Shown: positions 28,389 to 37,753, numbered from the stretch's first letter. The stretch is 64,000 nucleotides of DNA from a bacterium (GCA_021108215.1 JAIORK010000018.1:78463-142462); one strand, 5' to 3'. The notes: generated by a model not told the origin, from the letters alone. Numbers and translations are program-made.

Positions 28389-29372
28389 TCAATGCTGTGG
28401 TTTGGATGCCCGAATACGCTTGCGGATGATTCTTTGTCCCTGGCAGATACAGTTACGCCCGCCGCGTTTAGCCCGGTACAGCGCCTGGTCGGCGGCATCA
28501 ATCAGATCTTCAGCAAATTTTCCATCCCGGGGGAAATTTGCGACACCAATCGAGAGCGAGACCTCTTTTAAATGGATTCCCTGCCGGCCGGTAAAGGGAC
28601 GATCACCAAAGGTATGGGTAAGGCGCGAGGCTAAGATCAAGGCTTCCTGATTTTTGGTTTCAGGTAAAATGATGGCGAATTCATCCCCGCCGTAGCGTGC
28701 CACTTCATCCGATTGCCGGCAGGAATACTTTAAAAATTCGGCAATTTCTTTGATGAGAATGTCACCCTTGAGATGACCGTAGGTATCATTGAATTTTTTG
28801 AACCGGTCAAGATCAATGAACAAAAGGGTAAACGTGTGCTTGTAACGCTTGCTCCGATCCAGTTCATAACGCAGTCTTTCCTGAAAATAGCGGTGATTTA
28901 AAAGCCCGGTCATACCATCACGGTTGGCAAAGAGCAGCAGCGTATCCAGGTCTTCCTCCGGCAATATTTGCAGGGGTTGAAATTGATCGGCATGCTGTTC
29001 CATATAATCCAACACTGCGGCTTTCATACCAATCTCGCGTCCGATTTTTTTCGTCAGGTCTTTTTTATGCGCCACCAGCAAGTCCCAGAGTCGGCGTGCA
29101 TCTTTTGGGGGGAAATATTTATGGGTTAGTGCGTAAAGCAATTCAACAAAAAGAGCTTTGGATTTTTTAATACGCAGGGTTTCCAGAGTAATCCAGAGTT
29201 CGCGCGGAACGGTTTTGGGTTTGCCTGCAAAGTAATCCAGCACAGCAAGATCCTTGGATAACCAGCGGGCAAAATCGCGTTCCTCTTGGAGCATGGAGAA
29301 ATCATGATCCAGCAAATTTCCCTTGGTCTTCATTCGGGATCGAGGGGTTGCTGATTTTTTTGTTTTTTTCAT
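28389..29372 (-). CDS. GGDEF diguanylate cyclase
   Basis: 327 aa from ATG 29372 (GAGAGGCT upstream). The N-terminal 155 residues are helical with no recognised sensor; the C-terminal half is a GGDEF domain with intact RYGGDEF active site and the substrate motif DLDRFKKFND. An RQSD motif five residues before GGDEF matches the inhibitory I-site (RxxD), so the enzyme should be product-inhibited. It converges on the HD-GYP gene, giving a make/break/sense set for c-di-GMP. Confidence 0.92.
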   Translation of the reverse strand: MKKTKKSATPRSRMKTKGNLLDHDFSMLQEERDFARWLSKDLAVLDYFAGKPKTVPRELWITLETLRIKKSKALFVELLYALTHKYFPPKDARRLWDLLVAHKKDLTKKIGREIGMKAAVLDYMEQHADQFQPLQILPEEDLDTLLLFANRDGMTGLLNHRYFQERLRYELDRSKRYKHTFTLLFIDLDRFKKFNDTYGHLKGDILIKEIAEFLKYSCRQSDEVARYGGDEFAIILPETKNQEALILASRLTHTFGDRPFTGRQGIHLKEVSLSIGVANFPRDGKFAEDLIDAADQALYRAKRGGRNCICQGQRIIRKRIRASKPQH

Positions 29373-29489
29373 GGGCTGCCCAGCCTCTCGCAAGCAAGTG
29401 ACACCATGGTGGCGCATCAACCGTGTTCATATTCTCTTTATTATAAGAAATAATACGGCGGGTGTAAAATTTTTTTTTAATATACCACC

Positions 29490-29523
29490 CCGAAATCACC
29501 GGCTTAAAAGCCGGAGATTTCGG
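29490..29523. repeat. 34-bp hairpin
   Basis: CCGAAATC, A, CCGGCTT, AA, AAGCCGG, A, GATTTCGG: a 15-bp stem with one A-A mismatch. It lies between divergent genes, with no T-run in a useful place. It is most likely a palindromic repeat. Confidence 0.55.
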
Positions 29524-29640
29524 TACAGCCGGGAATAGAAAAGAGAGAGCCCGAAGTCAGGGGTCCCTTGCACAAAAAAATGTAATATTATGTGTGCGCG
29601 AGCCATCTAATATAGATATAATGGGTTGGATTGGGGGCGT

Positions 29641-30081
29641 ATGCTTTTAAAGAATCGTATAAAAAAAATCGCCATTACATTAACTTCAGAACAAAGCATT
29701 CATCTTTTTATACTGCTGTGTGCGGATGGAAGCATTCAGCGTATGGGTAGTGGAAAACTGGATACCGTGGAGAGCGAGATGTATTCAGATACTATGGAGG
29801 TAGATGTTTTTTATCGTGTGATGTCTCTGATTCCGGAGAAAATGACAAAGCAGGGAGGGGTTTTTGAGACGCCCAAACGGAGCGGCAGGTTGTGTGAGAT
29901 GGATATTGTATTAGCGGACCGAATGGAGAAAGAAATTATTGGTTATCGGTTCCTCTATGGCTCTAAGTCTCTAGGGTTGCCCAAGGAGATTAGCAAATTA
30001 CTGGAGGGAATTCTTTTGTACACAGACACGTGGTATCAAGCCAAAAAAGCGGAAAGTAGAAAAAAGAAAAAAACACACTGA
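29641..30081 (+). CDS. hypothetical protein
   Basis: 146 aa from ATG 29641, with GGGGG 4 nt upstream. No family recognised. The N-terminus is basic (LKNRIKKIAITLTSEQ), the middle is beta-like (LLCADGSIQRMGSG), and the C-terminus is highly Lys-rich. It appears soluble and cytoplasmic. A TATAAT box at 29616-29621 could drive it. The base composition is more AT-rich than its neighbours. Confidence 0.5.
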   Translation: MLLKNRIKKIAITLTSEQSIHLFILLCADGSIQRMGSGKLDTVESEMYSDTMEVDVFYRVMSLIPEKMTKQGGVFETPKRSGRLCEMDIVLADRMEKEIIGYRFLYGSKSLGLPKEISKLLEGILLYTDTWYQAKKAESRKKKKTH

Positions 30082-30474
30082 TGTTATACTTATGAGAATA
30101 TTCCGGAGATAGAGCGAATTACTAGTTTAAAAAAGATTACTCCTTACAGTATAGCGGCTAGTATATAAGTGTTTGTCTTGTGAAGCGTTTTGTGAAGGGG
30201 ATACATGTGTTCATCTACAAATAAACACCTTAAAAATAGGGGTTATTCAGGTTTCGTCCGGTGACACATAGAAAACCAGTCTGAAAAATAAGCAGATACA
30301 ATGATATCGATAAAACAACACATCATTTTCTTTTATTTGCACAGCAAAATCAAAGAACCGGTGAAACGTGTTCATCTGGTAGACTCCTGAAAATGACATG
30401 TATTAAGCTGCGGTTGACGAACAGTACACATTGAACCGGAAAAAGCTGTTTGTAAAAAAATCAGGGAAAATAGT
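30082..30474. other. gene-free stretch
   Basis: About 390 nt with no supported gene, RNA or repeat. The composition is AT-rich. It leads into the tetR promoter region. Confidence 0.5.
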
Positions 30475-30528
30475 TTGACGCGATACTATACATAGTGTAT
30501 AGTATTTAAACTTATACAAGTTGTATAA
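30475..30528 (+). promoter_or_regulatory. tetR efflux operon promoter with two palindromic operators
   Basis: TTGACG (30475-30480), exact 17-bp spacer, TATAGT (30498-30503). A palindrome with arms ATACTATACA/TGTATAGTAT covers 30483-30505, spanning the spacer and the -10 box. A second palindrome TTATACAA-G-TTGTATAA covers 30512-30528, over the start region. Both share a TATACA/TGTATA core, as expected for a TetR repressor that blocks its own promoter. Confidence 0.8.
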
Positions 30529-30570
30529 CTAACCTCGCAGCAATCGTTGCGCGACAAGGAGTTGTTTACC

Positions 30571-31296
30571 ATGACCAGGCCTTCACGAAAAACCGATGAC
30601 AAACTCGTTGCAGCTGCGATAGCAATGCTTCCGAAAACCGGTTTTTCCGGGTTGAAAATGCGGGCGGTTGCCGGGAAAGCCAAAGTTAATCTCGGAATGT
30701 TTCATTACCATTTTAAAAATAAGGAAGCTTTTATTGAGCGGGTGGCAGCTGAATTATATGAACGGTTTTTCCAAACATTTACGCTGGAAGTCGAGACCGG
30801 TGCGGACTCCGGGGAGCGATTACAAAATGCCATTAAAAATTTGGCCCGGTTCGCCCGGGATAACCGAAGCCTGCTACTGGCACTGATGCGGGATGTCATG
30901 GACGGTAATCAGCAACTTGTACGCTTGTTGGAGTCCTTTATTCCGCGTCACGGGATTGTAATTCTTAAGCTTTTACGGGAATGTCAGAAACAGGGCACCA
31001 TCAGCAACCTGCCTTTGCCGGTTATCATTCCTTATATGATAGGGAGTATGATAGGGCCGGTATTCCTGACAGCGCTACTCGAACAAGTCCGGCTGCGCCA
31101 ACCGTATGATTTTCTCAAAAAATTTGCAGTTCCATTGATTCTTTCGGACACCAGTCTGGATAAGCGGCTTACGTTTGCATTCCGCGGAATAGCGTCCCAA
31201 GTCACACAGGAACTGGTGGATAAAAAGTGGGAGCAGCAGGTGGACCGGTTTGTCAAAGACTTGGAGCGTGAGCAAAAAAGGATGGGCCAAAGATAA
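30571..31296 (+). CDS. TetR-family repressor of the efflux operon
   Basis: 241 aa from ATG 30571 (AAGGAG upstream). The N-terminal helix-turn-helix includes GFSGLKMRAVAGKAKVNLGM followed by FHYHFKNKEAFI, the TetR signature. The longer C-terminal ligand domain ends in a basic coiled segment. As first gene of the tolC-hlyD-ABC operon and downstream of two palindromes, it probably autoregulates the operon, like E. coli CecR on ybhGFSR. The inducer is unknown. Confidence 0.92.
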   Translation: MTRPSRKTDDKLVAAAIAMLPKTGFSGLKMRAVAGKAKVNLGMFHYHFKNKEAFIERVAAELYERFFQTFTLEVETGADSGERLQNAIKNLARFARDNRSLLLALMRDVMDGNQQLVRLLESFIPRHGIVILKLLRECQKQGTISNLPLPVIIPYMIGSMIGPVFLTALLEQVRLRQPYDFLKKFAVPLILSDTSLDKRLTFAFRGIASQVTQELVDKKWEQQVDRFVKDLEREQKRMGQR

Positions 31297-31343
31297 AAAG
31301 CGAAGACAGTTCAAGGGCAAAAGAAAAAAAGGACAAGGAGTGC

Positions 31344-32741
31344 ATGATGAAGAAATTTTTTTTGGTGAGCAGCCTGCTAGTTGTCCTGGCAACAAGGGTA
31401 GCGGCACAACCTCCGATTTTTACGTTGCAACTGGATGACGCGGAAGCGCAGGCACAGGTTTTTTCACCGGCCCTCAAGGCAGCGCAGCAGGAAACAACTG
31501 CGGCCTTGGCCAAAGCGGCAAGTCAGTCCGCCCTCTTATGGCCTCGCTTAAGTCTGGAGGGGAGTGCACGCTATATAACGGAAATTCCTGAATTTGAGCT
31601 GGCGCTGCCGGTACCCAATGCAACTCCCATGGTGATTACCATGGGAGATCATATGAACTATTCAATCGGCGTTCAACTGGGATGGAAGCTATGGGATTCT
31701 TTTGCGATCCAAGGCATGGTCGCGGCACTGGGAAAGAGCGCAGAAGCCAAAGCGCTGGAAATCCAGGCGATTCGGCGGAATGTTTTATTGAAAACACGGC
31801 TGGCATATTTTCAGACGCAATTAGCAGTGGAACAGGTTGGAGTATTGGCAGAAGCCCTGTATTTGGCCCAGGCACAAAACCACGATATCCGTGTCAAGTC
31901 AAACGCCGGGGCTTCTTCACGGATTGACAGCCTCGCAAGCCGGATGGATGTGAATGAACGGAAAAAACAATTACGTGAGGCCAGGACAACCCTGGCAGAG
32001 ACACTGCATCAATTGTTGCGTCTTACCGGGCAGACGTATGACCTGGATATCCAGCTGCCCCTGGGCAGCGAGGTTAAACCGCATCTGTTAAAAATAATTT
32101 CCCAGCCAACCGTTTTATTGCAGCTTGATTCCATGGCAAAGACAAAGAAAAAATTAGCCACACTACCGGCCAAAGCGGTAATCAGACAGCATCCCAATAT
32201 TCAGGCGGTGTTGAAAAAGGTTGAAGCGGCAAATCAGATGGCACGCAGCGCAGCGGCAGGTTATTGGCCCCAAATAGCGGTTTATGCCAAGAGCAGCCTG
32301 GACTATCCCAATCAGGCGGCGGTTGAGCAGGTCCGGCAAAATACTGCGGGTGCGTCTTTGAGTTGGACACTGTGGCAAAAAGGACATACCAATGCTCAAG
32401 TGCGTGAACAAAAGGCGCGGGCACGGGCGGGAGAAAATTTTCAGGTACAAATAGAAATGGATTTGGGATTGGCGTGGGATATGGCCAGGGACCGCGTTGC
32501 CCAGTTGACGGATGTCCAAAAATTGAATCAACAAATCGAGGCGGATGCCCGTGAATTGGTACGTCTGGTTTATGCGGCTTATCGTGCCGGACGTGTAAAC
32601 TACCTTGAGGTACAGTCAGCCAATCTACGGGTTTTACAAGCCGGTACGCAAACGGCGGTGACAGAAGCGCAACTGCTTATTCAGCTTGCTTTGCTCAACA
32701 GTTTATACGAAGGGGAGACGGGAAATGAAAAACTCAAATAA
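31344..32741 (+). CDS. TolC-like outer-membrane efflux protein
   Basis: 465 aa with a signal peptide (cleavage near VAAQ). It has the two-fold repeat of outer-membrane efflux proteins: long helical stretches rich in Ala/Gln (about residues 30-60 and 255-285), beta-forming segments (LSLEGSARY, ASLSWTLWQKG), and a C-terminal helix with AYRAGRVNYLEVQSANL. It forms the exit duct for the ABC exporter encoded downstream. It overlaps the next gene by 17 nt. Confidence 0.9.
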   Translation: MMKKFFLVSSLLVVLATRVAAQPPIFTLQLDDAEAQAQVFSPALKAAQQETTAALAKAASQSALLWPRLSLEGSARYITEIPEFELALPVPNATPMVITMGDHMNYSIGVQLGWKLWDSFAIQGMVAALGKSAEAKALEIQAIRRNVLLKTRLAYFQTQLAVEQVGVLAEALYLAQAQNHDIRVKSNAGASSRIDSLASRMDVNERKKQLREARTTLAETLHQLLRLTGQTYDLDIQLPLGSEVKPHLLKIISQPTVLLQLDSMAKTKKKLATLPAKAVIRQHPNIQAVLKKVEAANQMARSAAAGYWPQIAVYAKSSLDYPNQAAVEQVRQNTAGASLSWTLWQKGHTNAQVREQKARARAGENFQVQIEMDLGLAWDMARDRVAQLTDVQKLNQQIEADARELVRLVYAAYRAGRVNYLEVQSANLRVLQAGTQTAVTEAQLLIQLALLNSLYEGETGNEKLK

Positions 32742-33465
32742 AATCAGAACAGTCATGGTCCTGCTCGTGCTCACGGGGATCGGGATTACGCTTTGGTGGT
32801 TTACCCGGCCGGGACCTTTTTTATATGCCGGAACCGTAGAGGGGATTGAGGTTACGTTGTCAGCCAGAGTGGCGGGAGTGATTGAAGACATTGCGGTCAT
32901 AGAAGGGAGTGCGGTCAAGGCAGGGCAAATCCTGATAACGTTGGCCGGAGAAGATCTAAAATTATCTGCAGATCTGGCTGCCAAAGAGTATCGCAGGGCA
33001 CAGCGTCTTTTAAAAAGCGGCGCCTTGCCAAAAGCGGAGTATGACAAAATTCAATTTCACTATGAGAAAGCACAACTGGCAGTTACCTGGTGCACAATTC
33101 GTGCACCCCGGGCCGGCCGGGTTGAGAATATTTATAAAGAATCCGGTGAGTTGGTTGGACCGGGGGTACAACTTTTATCACTCACCAATAGTGAAACAAT
33201 CTGGGTGTTCGTGTATGTAGCGCAGCCGAAACTGGCAGGACTCTCCCAGGGGAGGGAAGTACACGGGTTTCTGCCGGAAATGCCGGGAAAAATTTTCAAA
33301 GGTAAAATAGCCATGGTACGGGACCAAGCTGAGTTCACACCGAAAAATGTACAGACGCGTAATGAGCGGACACGTCTGGTCTACGGCGTGAAGATTATGT
33401 TTGATAACCCGGAGAGGCTATTGAAGCCGGGGATGACACTTGAGGTGATCCTGCCGGAAAAATGA
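32725..33465 (+). CDS. periplasmic adaptor (HlyD/YbhG-like), short form
   Basis: 246 aa from ATG 32725, inside the end of the tolC-like gene, with a GGGAGACGGGA site. An N-terminal membrane anchor (about residues 8-26) is followed by a lipoyl-like half (AGTVEGIEVTLSARVAGVI), a short helical hairpin, the second lipoyl half (CTIRAPRAGRVENI) and a beta-barrel. It is shorter than E. coli YbhG (about 330 aa) because the coiled-coil hairpin is reduced. It links the ABC-2 permease to the TolC-like channel. Confidence 0.9.
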   Translation: MKNSNKIRTVMVLLVLTGIGITLWWFTRPGPFLYAGTVEGIEVTLSARVAGVIEDIAVIEGSAVKAGQILITLAGEDLKLSADLAAKEYRRAQRLLKSGALPKAEYDKIQFHYEKAQLAVTWCTIRAPRAGRVENIYKESGELVGPGVQLLSLTNSETIWVFVYVAQPKLAGLSQGREVHGFLPEMPGKIFKGKIAMVRDQAEFTPKNVQTRNERTRLVYGVKIMFDNPERLLKPGMTLEVILPEK

Positions 33466-33479
33466 AATGGTGGTAAGCA

Positions 33480-33501
33480 GGGGCACGGCTTGCCGTGTTC
33501 C
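33480..33501. repeat. palindromic repeat inside the efflux operon
   Basis: GGGGCACGGC-TT-GCCGTGTTCC, a 10-bp stem with two G-U pairs. It lies in the only sizeable gap of the operon. It may be a dispersed repeat, and could also stabilise or attenuate the transcript. Confidence 0.5.
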
Positions 33502-33530
33502 TATAACTATAGATACAGGATGTAGTAGAA

Positions 33531-34262
33531 ATGACTCAGATCAGTATTCACGTTAAAGACGTACATAAAAACATGGGTGCCACACCGGCCTTGCAGGGTG
33601 TTTCCACTGTGTTTGCACCGGCCAAACTGCACGGACTTATCGGACCGGATGGTGCCGGTAAAACGACGCTGCTTCGAATTTTGGTCGGGCTGCTTTCGCC
33701 GAACCAGGGTGCAATCAATTTCTTCAAAAAAAAACAGCTGATCGCCTTTGACCGGATTCGCCCCAAAATTGCTTATATGCCGCAACAACAAAGCTTATAT
33801 GCGGATCTTTCGGTAGGAGAGCATCTGGAATTTTTCAAAGATTTATATGTGATCCCTCAAGAGGCGTATAGGCTGCGTCGCGCTGAGCTGCTGCACATGA
33901 CCCGGATGGAACCTTTTCAGAATCGGCAGGCCGGGAAATTATCCGGTGGCATGTACAAAAAACTTGGATTGATGTGCGCCCTTTTACAGTCACCGGATAT
34001 TCTTTTTTTAGATGAGCCGACAAATGGTGTTGATCCGATCAGCCGGCGTGAATTTTGGGAAATGCTTTATCAATTGCTAAAGAAAAACATTCTCATTATT
34101 GTTTCCACCGCCTATATGGATGAAGCGGAGAGGTGCAGCCGGGTCCATGTCTTGGAGGAAGGGAAAATACTTGCCGCCGGGGAACCGCGGAGCATCCTGG
34201 AACATGCCGGAGTGAAAAATTTTGAGGCGCTATTTTTAAAGATCGCCGGGACGGGGAAGTAA
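33531..34262 (+). CDS. ABC transporter ATPase, first of pair
   Basis: 243 aa. Walker A GPDGAGKTT, Q-loop MPQQQSLYADLS, signature LSGGM, Walker B ILFLDEPTNGVD. The GPDGAGKTT variant matches the N-terminal ATPase half of YbhF-type proteins. The stop overlaps the start of the second ATPase (TAATG), so translation is coupled. In E. coli the two ATPases are fused as YbhF; here they are separate. Confidence 0.93.
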   Translation: MTQISIHVKDVHKNMGATPALQGVSTVFAPAKLHGLIGPDGAGKTTLLRILVGLLSPNQGAINFFKKKQLIAFDRIRPKIAYMPQQQSLYADLSVGEHLEFFKDLYVIPQEAYRLRRAELLHMTRMEPFQNRQAGKLSGGMYKKLGLMCALLQSPDILFLDEPTNGVDPISRREFWEMLYQLLKKNILIIVSTAYMDEAERCSRVHVLEEGKILAAGEPRSILEHAGVKNFEALFLKIAGTGK

Positions 34263-35194
34263 TGGGCAAGCCAAGACCGTTGGCGGTGATGGTCAACAAT
34301 TTAACGATTCGCTTTGGGGACTTCACGGCCGTAAATCATATAAATTTTTCCGTACGGCAGGGAGAGGTTTTTGGATTTCTGGGTGCCAATGGCGCCGGTA
34401 AAACCACGACAATTCGCATGTTGTGCGGGCTGCTGGTTCCCGATGAGGGCGAGGCCGTGATTTCCGGGAGTAGTATTCATGATAATGTCCAAGACATTAA
34501 AAGCAAGGTTGGCTATATGTCGCAGCGCTTTACGCTCTACCCCGACCTTACCGTAGCGGAAAATCTTTCATTTATCGCCCAATTACGAAAACTGGAGACC
34601 CGTCATTTTGATGCGCGCCGGCAAGAACTATTTGCATTTATTGGTTTTAATCACCCGGAAAGCACTTTGGTGAAAAATTTGCCGGGCGGTGTCAAGCAAC
34701 AGATGTCTTTGGCAGCGGCTATTTTGCATGATCCGGAAATTATTTTTCTGGATGAACCGACCGCCGGTGTTGCTCCGCAGATTAGGTCCCGGTTTTGGAA
34801 GTTGATAGGAAAACTCGCAAAAGGCGGGAAGACTATTTTTGTGACAACTCACTACTTGGACGAGGCTGAGCAGTGTGATCGGATTGCGCTGATGCGGGAT
34901 GGGGAAATTATTGCGCTGGACACACCAAAAAAATTAAAGCAGAAAACATTTCCTGAGCCGCTCTTGGAAATTGAGCCCCCCGTGGGTGCTTCCCGGGCCT
35001 GGATGGAAAAATTGAAAGTAGATCCGGCCACAGCAACCATCCAACCCTATGGACGGCGATATCATGTTTTGGTTAAAAATGAACCGGCATGGAAAAAAAT
35101 AATCCGGAAAATTCCGAAAGCCTATCGGGTACAGATAATTCAGCCGTCTTTGGAGGATGTGTTTATTCGTCAGGTGGAAGGAGACAGGCGATGA
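34262..35194 (+). CDS. ABC transporter ATPase, second of pair
   Basis: 310 aa. Walker A GANGAGKTT, Q-loop MSQRFTLYPDLT, signature region LPGGVKQQ (Pro in place of the usual Ser), Walker B IIFLDEPTAGV, H-loop TTHYLDEAEQ. The C-terminal extension (about residues 215-310) is typical of drug and ABC-2 type exporters. LPGG instead of LSGG suggests an asymmetric ATPase dimer with the preceding protein. It overlaps the permease gene by 4 nt (ATGA). Confidence 0.93.
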   Translation: MGKPRPLAVMVNNLTIRFGDFTAVNHINFSVRQGEVFGFLGANGAGKTTTIRMLCGLLVPDEGEAVISGSSIHDNVQDIKSKVGYMSQRFTLYPDLTVAENLSFIAQLRKLETRHFDARRQELFAFIGFNHPESTLVKNLPGGVKQQMSLAAAILHDPEIIFLDEPTAGVAPQIRSRFWKLIGKLAKGGKTIFVTTHYLDEAEQCDRIALMRDGEIIALDTPKKLKQKTFPEPLLEIEPPVGASRAWMEKLKVDPATATIQPYGRRYHVLVKNEPAWKKIIRKIPKAYRVQIIQPSLEDVFIRQVEGDRR

Positions 35195-36312
35195 ACAACG
35201 GGTTCCGCTGGGGGCGTGCATTCTCCATTGCACGCAAAGAAATACGGCATGTCATGCGTGACCCTTTTACCCTTGCCTGGTCACTCGGATTACCGCTGAT
35301 TCTGGTGGTTTTTTTTGGCTATGCCATTGATTTTAATGTTCGTGATGTTCAACTTAATATCGCAGATGGGGATAAGTCCCGGGCATCGCGGGAGTTGCTC
35401 CAGCAATTTTCCAGCTCGCAATATTTTCGGCTTAAACAAGTCAATCCGGGACAAAACGTACGCCGGGATTTGGATCAAGAAAGAAGTAAAGGTGTCCTGG
35501 TTATTGAACCGGGTTTTGGCCGGGCGGTGGGCGAGGGCGTACCCGCGTCAATTCAGCTGTTGCTGGACGGGGCGGATAATTCCACGGTGGGAATTATCCT
35601 GAGCTATGTGACCGGCATTCAGCAGGCAACGCAAGAAAAATTGTTCGGCAGCAGCCGGTCACTGCCCATTAAATTGAAAAGCCGGTTTTTATTTAATCAG
35701 GAACAAAGCAGTCAATGGTTTGTGGTGCCCGGCCTGGTTGTGATCGTGGTGGGTTTGCTGTCTGTTTTGCTGACATCGCTTACCGTCGCGCGGGAATGGG
35801 AGACCGGGTCTATGGAATTGCTTTTGAGTACACCGGTCAAACCTCTGGAAATTATTTTGGGAAAATTGACGCCTTATTTAGTGCTGGTGTTAATTGGTGT
35901 CGGCATGGTTTATGTCATTGCCCGGGCACAATTTGCAATACCGTTTCGCGGCAGTCATACACTGTTTATTGTCGGGATTATTTTATTTTTAGCCCAATGC
36001 CTGGCGCAGGGCCTGCTTATCTCAGTGATAACACGCCAGCAGCAATCGGCCATGATGCTGGCGTTTATTACCGGGTTACTGCCTACGCTATTGCTATCCG
36101 GTTTTATTTTTCCGGTTGAAAGTATGCCTGTTTTTTTTCAGTATTTTACGTATAGTCTGGCACCCCGGTGGTTTATGGTGGTCAGCCGTGGTCTTTTTTT
36201 GAAGGGGGCAGGTATTTTTGAATTGGCAGAACCTATGATTATGCTTTTGGTGCTTACGATTATAACGATTGTAATTGCCCTGAAATATTTTAAAAAGGAT
36301 TTGGAACCGTGA
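35191..36312 (+). CDS. ABC-2 type permease, first of pair
   Basis: 373 aa from ATG 35191, which overlaps the previous stop as ATGA; a longer upstream frame would lie inside the ATPase gene. One N-terminal helix (about residues 30-48) is followed by a large extracytoplasmic domain (about 50-175) and five C-terminal helices, the YbhS/YbhR plan. The conserved ABC-2 segment REWETGSMELLLSTPVKP couples to the ATPase. Confidence 0.92.
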   Translation: MNNGFRWGRAFSIARKEIRHVMRDPFTLAWSLGLPLILVVFFGYAIDFNVRDVQLNIADGDKSRASRELLQQFSSSQYFRLKQVNPGQNVRRDLDQERSKGVLVIEPGFGRAVGEGVPASIQLLLDGADNSTVGIILSYVTGIQQATQEKLFGSSRSLPIKLKSRFLFNQEQSSQWFVVPGLVVIVVGLLSVLLTSLTVAREWETGSMELLLSTPVKPLEIILGKLTPYLVLVLIGVGMVYVIARAQFAIPFRGSHTLFIVGIILFLAQCLAQGLLISVITRQQQSAMMLAFITGLLPTLLLSGFIFPVESMPVFFQYFTYSLAPRWFMVVSRGLFLKGAGIFELAEPMIMLLVLTIITIVIALKYFKKDLEP

Positions 36313-37406
36313 ACGCCACGATTAAAGGTTTTATTAAAAAGGAATTTATTCATGTGCTGCGCGATAAACGTATGTGGGTTCTTTTATTTATCTCTCCGAT
36401 TATTCAATTGACGCTTTTCGGTTATGCAATCTCCAATGAAGTGCATAATATCCGGCTGGCGGTACAGTTTGCCCCAGGGGATGTCATTGCGCAGAAGCTT
36501 ACGCAGCGCTGTTTGGCATCCGGTTGGTTTATTCCAGCCAAGAGCGGGGGTGACCCGTATTTGTTGGTTCAATCCGGCCGGGCCGAGGCCGTGTTGGTGG
36601 CTCCGCCCGGCGGCGTGACCAAGTCCTTGCGTAGCGGTCAAGGTGAAATCCAGGTATTGTTGGATGCGACCAATATGATACGGGCACGCAGTATTGAGCA
36701 ATATATCCAGGCGATTGTTCTCGAGGTTCTCTTGGAGGAGTTTCCACGGCAGACCATGCAGCCCTTTTTAAATGTTGACATACGTGTGCTTTACAATCCA
36801 GCCATGAAAACCGCTTATTTTCTTGTCCCAGGTGTCATGGTGGTGCTGTTGTGTCTTCTTACCATCATCATGACCAGCATGTCAATTGTGCGTGAGCGGG
36901 AAATGGGGACCTTTGAAACTCTGGTCACAGCACCGATTCATAATTGGGAAATTCTTTTTGGGAAAACACTTCCTTTTGTTATTTTAGCTTTGGCGCAAGT
37001 CACCTTGATCCTGATTGCCGCAGTGCTGATTTTTGGATTACCCATGCAGGGTCCGCTGTGGAAATTTTACCTGGCTGCCTTAATGTTTATCTGCACCACG
37101 GTAGCGGTTGGGACCATGATTTCCACCATTTCCCGCACACAGCAACAAGCCATGATGGGAAGTTTTCTTTTTATGTTTCCCGGAATCCTGCTCTCCGGCA
37201 TGATGTTTCCTCTGGAAAATATGCCTAAGGTAATTATTGGAATTTCATACCTAAATCCGTTAAGATATTTTTTGACCTTGTTGCGAAATATTTTACTTAA
37301 AGGCGGAGATAACTGGGTTTTTTGGACAAATTTGAGTGTTATGGCAATCCTGGCGGTCATTGCCATAGCCTTTTCTTTCTACCGTTTCCGCCAGACATTG
37401 GATTAA
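36309..37406 (+). CDS. ABC-2 type permease, second of pair
   Basis: 365 aa starting at GTG 36309, overlapping the previous stop by 4 nt (GTGA). Same plan as its neighbour: an N-terminal helix, a periplasmic domain, then five helices, with REREMGTFETLVTAPIHNWE as ATPase-coupling region. The pair should form a heterodimeric membrane channel. Last gene of the operon. Confidence 0.92.
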   Translation: MNATIKGFIKKEFIHVLRDKRMWVLLFISPIIQLTLFGYAISNEVHNIRLAVQFAPGDVIAQKLTQRCLASGWFIPAKSGGDPYLLVQSGRAEAVLVAPPGGVTKSLRSGQGEIQVLLDATNMIRARSIEQYIQAIVLEVLLEEFPRQTMQPFLNVDIRVLYNPAMKTAYFLVPGVMVVLLCLLTIIMTSMSIVREREMGTFETLVTAPIHNWEILFGKTLPFVILALAQVTLILIAAVLIFGLPMQGPLWKFYLAALMFICTTVAVGTMISTISRTQQQAMMGSFLFMFPGILLSGMMFPLENMPKVIIGISYLNPLRYFLTLLRNILLKGGDNWVFWTNLSVMAILAVIAIAFSFYRFRQTLD

Positions 37407-37653
37407 TAAATTGCGTAAATTCCTTTAAAAGTGCACATTTTTTTGATTAGTACGTGATACTGGGAAATAAAATAATGGAAATTTTGAAAAGTAGACAGAT
37501 AAAAAAAGTGTTCAATAAATTATGCAAACACGAGCAGTGGTGATGAGGGTAAAATAGGATGATTAAAAAAAAACACGGAAAGTAAAGCATTATTTTGCCC
37601 AAAAAAATTCTATCAGGTGCATAAAATAAAATACAAAAACACGGAAACAATAT
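37407..37653. other. gene-free stretch after the efflux operon
   Basis: AT-rich sequence with no gene and no convincing terminator hairpin. It leads into the promoter of the second cold shock gene. Confidence 0.45.
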
Positions 37654-37682
37654 TTGACAAGGGATTATCCAGGTGATAAAGT
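37654..37682 (+). promoter_or_regulatory. promoter of second cold shock gene
   Basis: TTGACA (37654-37659), 17 bp, TAAAGT (37677-37682). It shares ATATTTGACAAG and TAAAGTnCGAAT with the promoter at 20030. The leader is about 65 nt. Confidence 0.7.
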
Positions 37683-37753
37683 GCGAATCACGGGGTTGAT
37701 TTTAGTTTTTTAACAGGATCACACGTTATTCAAACCAGGAGGGGTACATTTCC

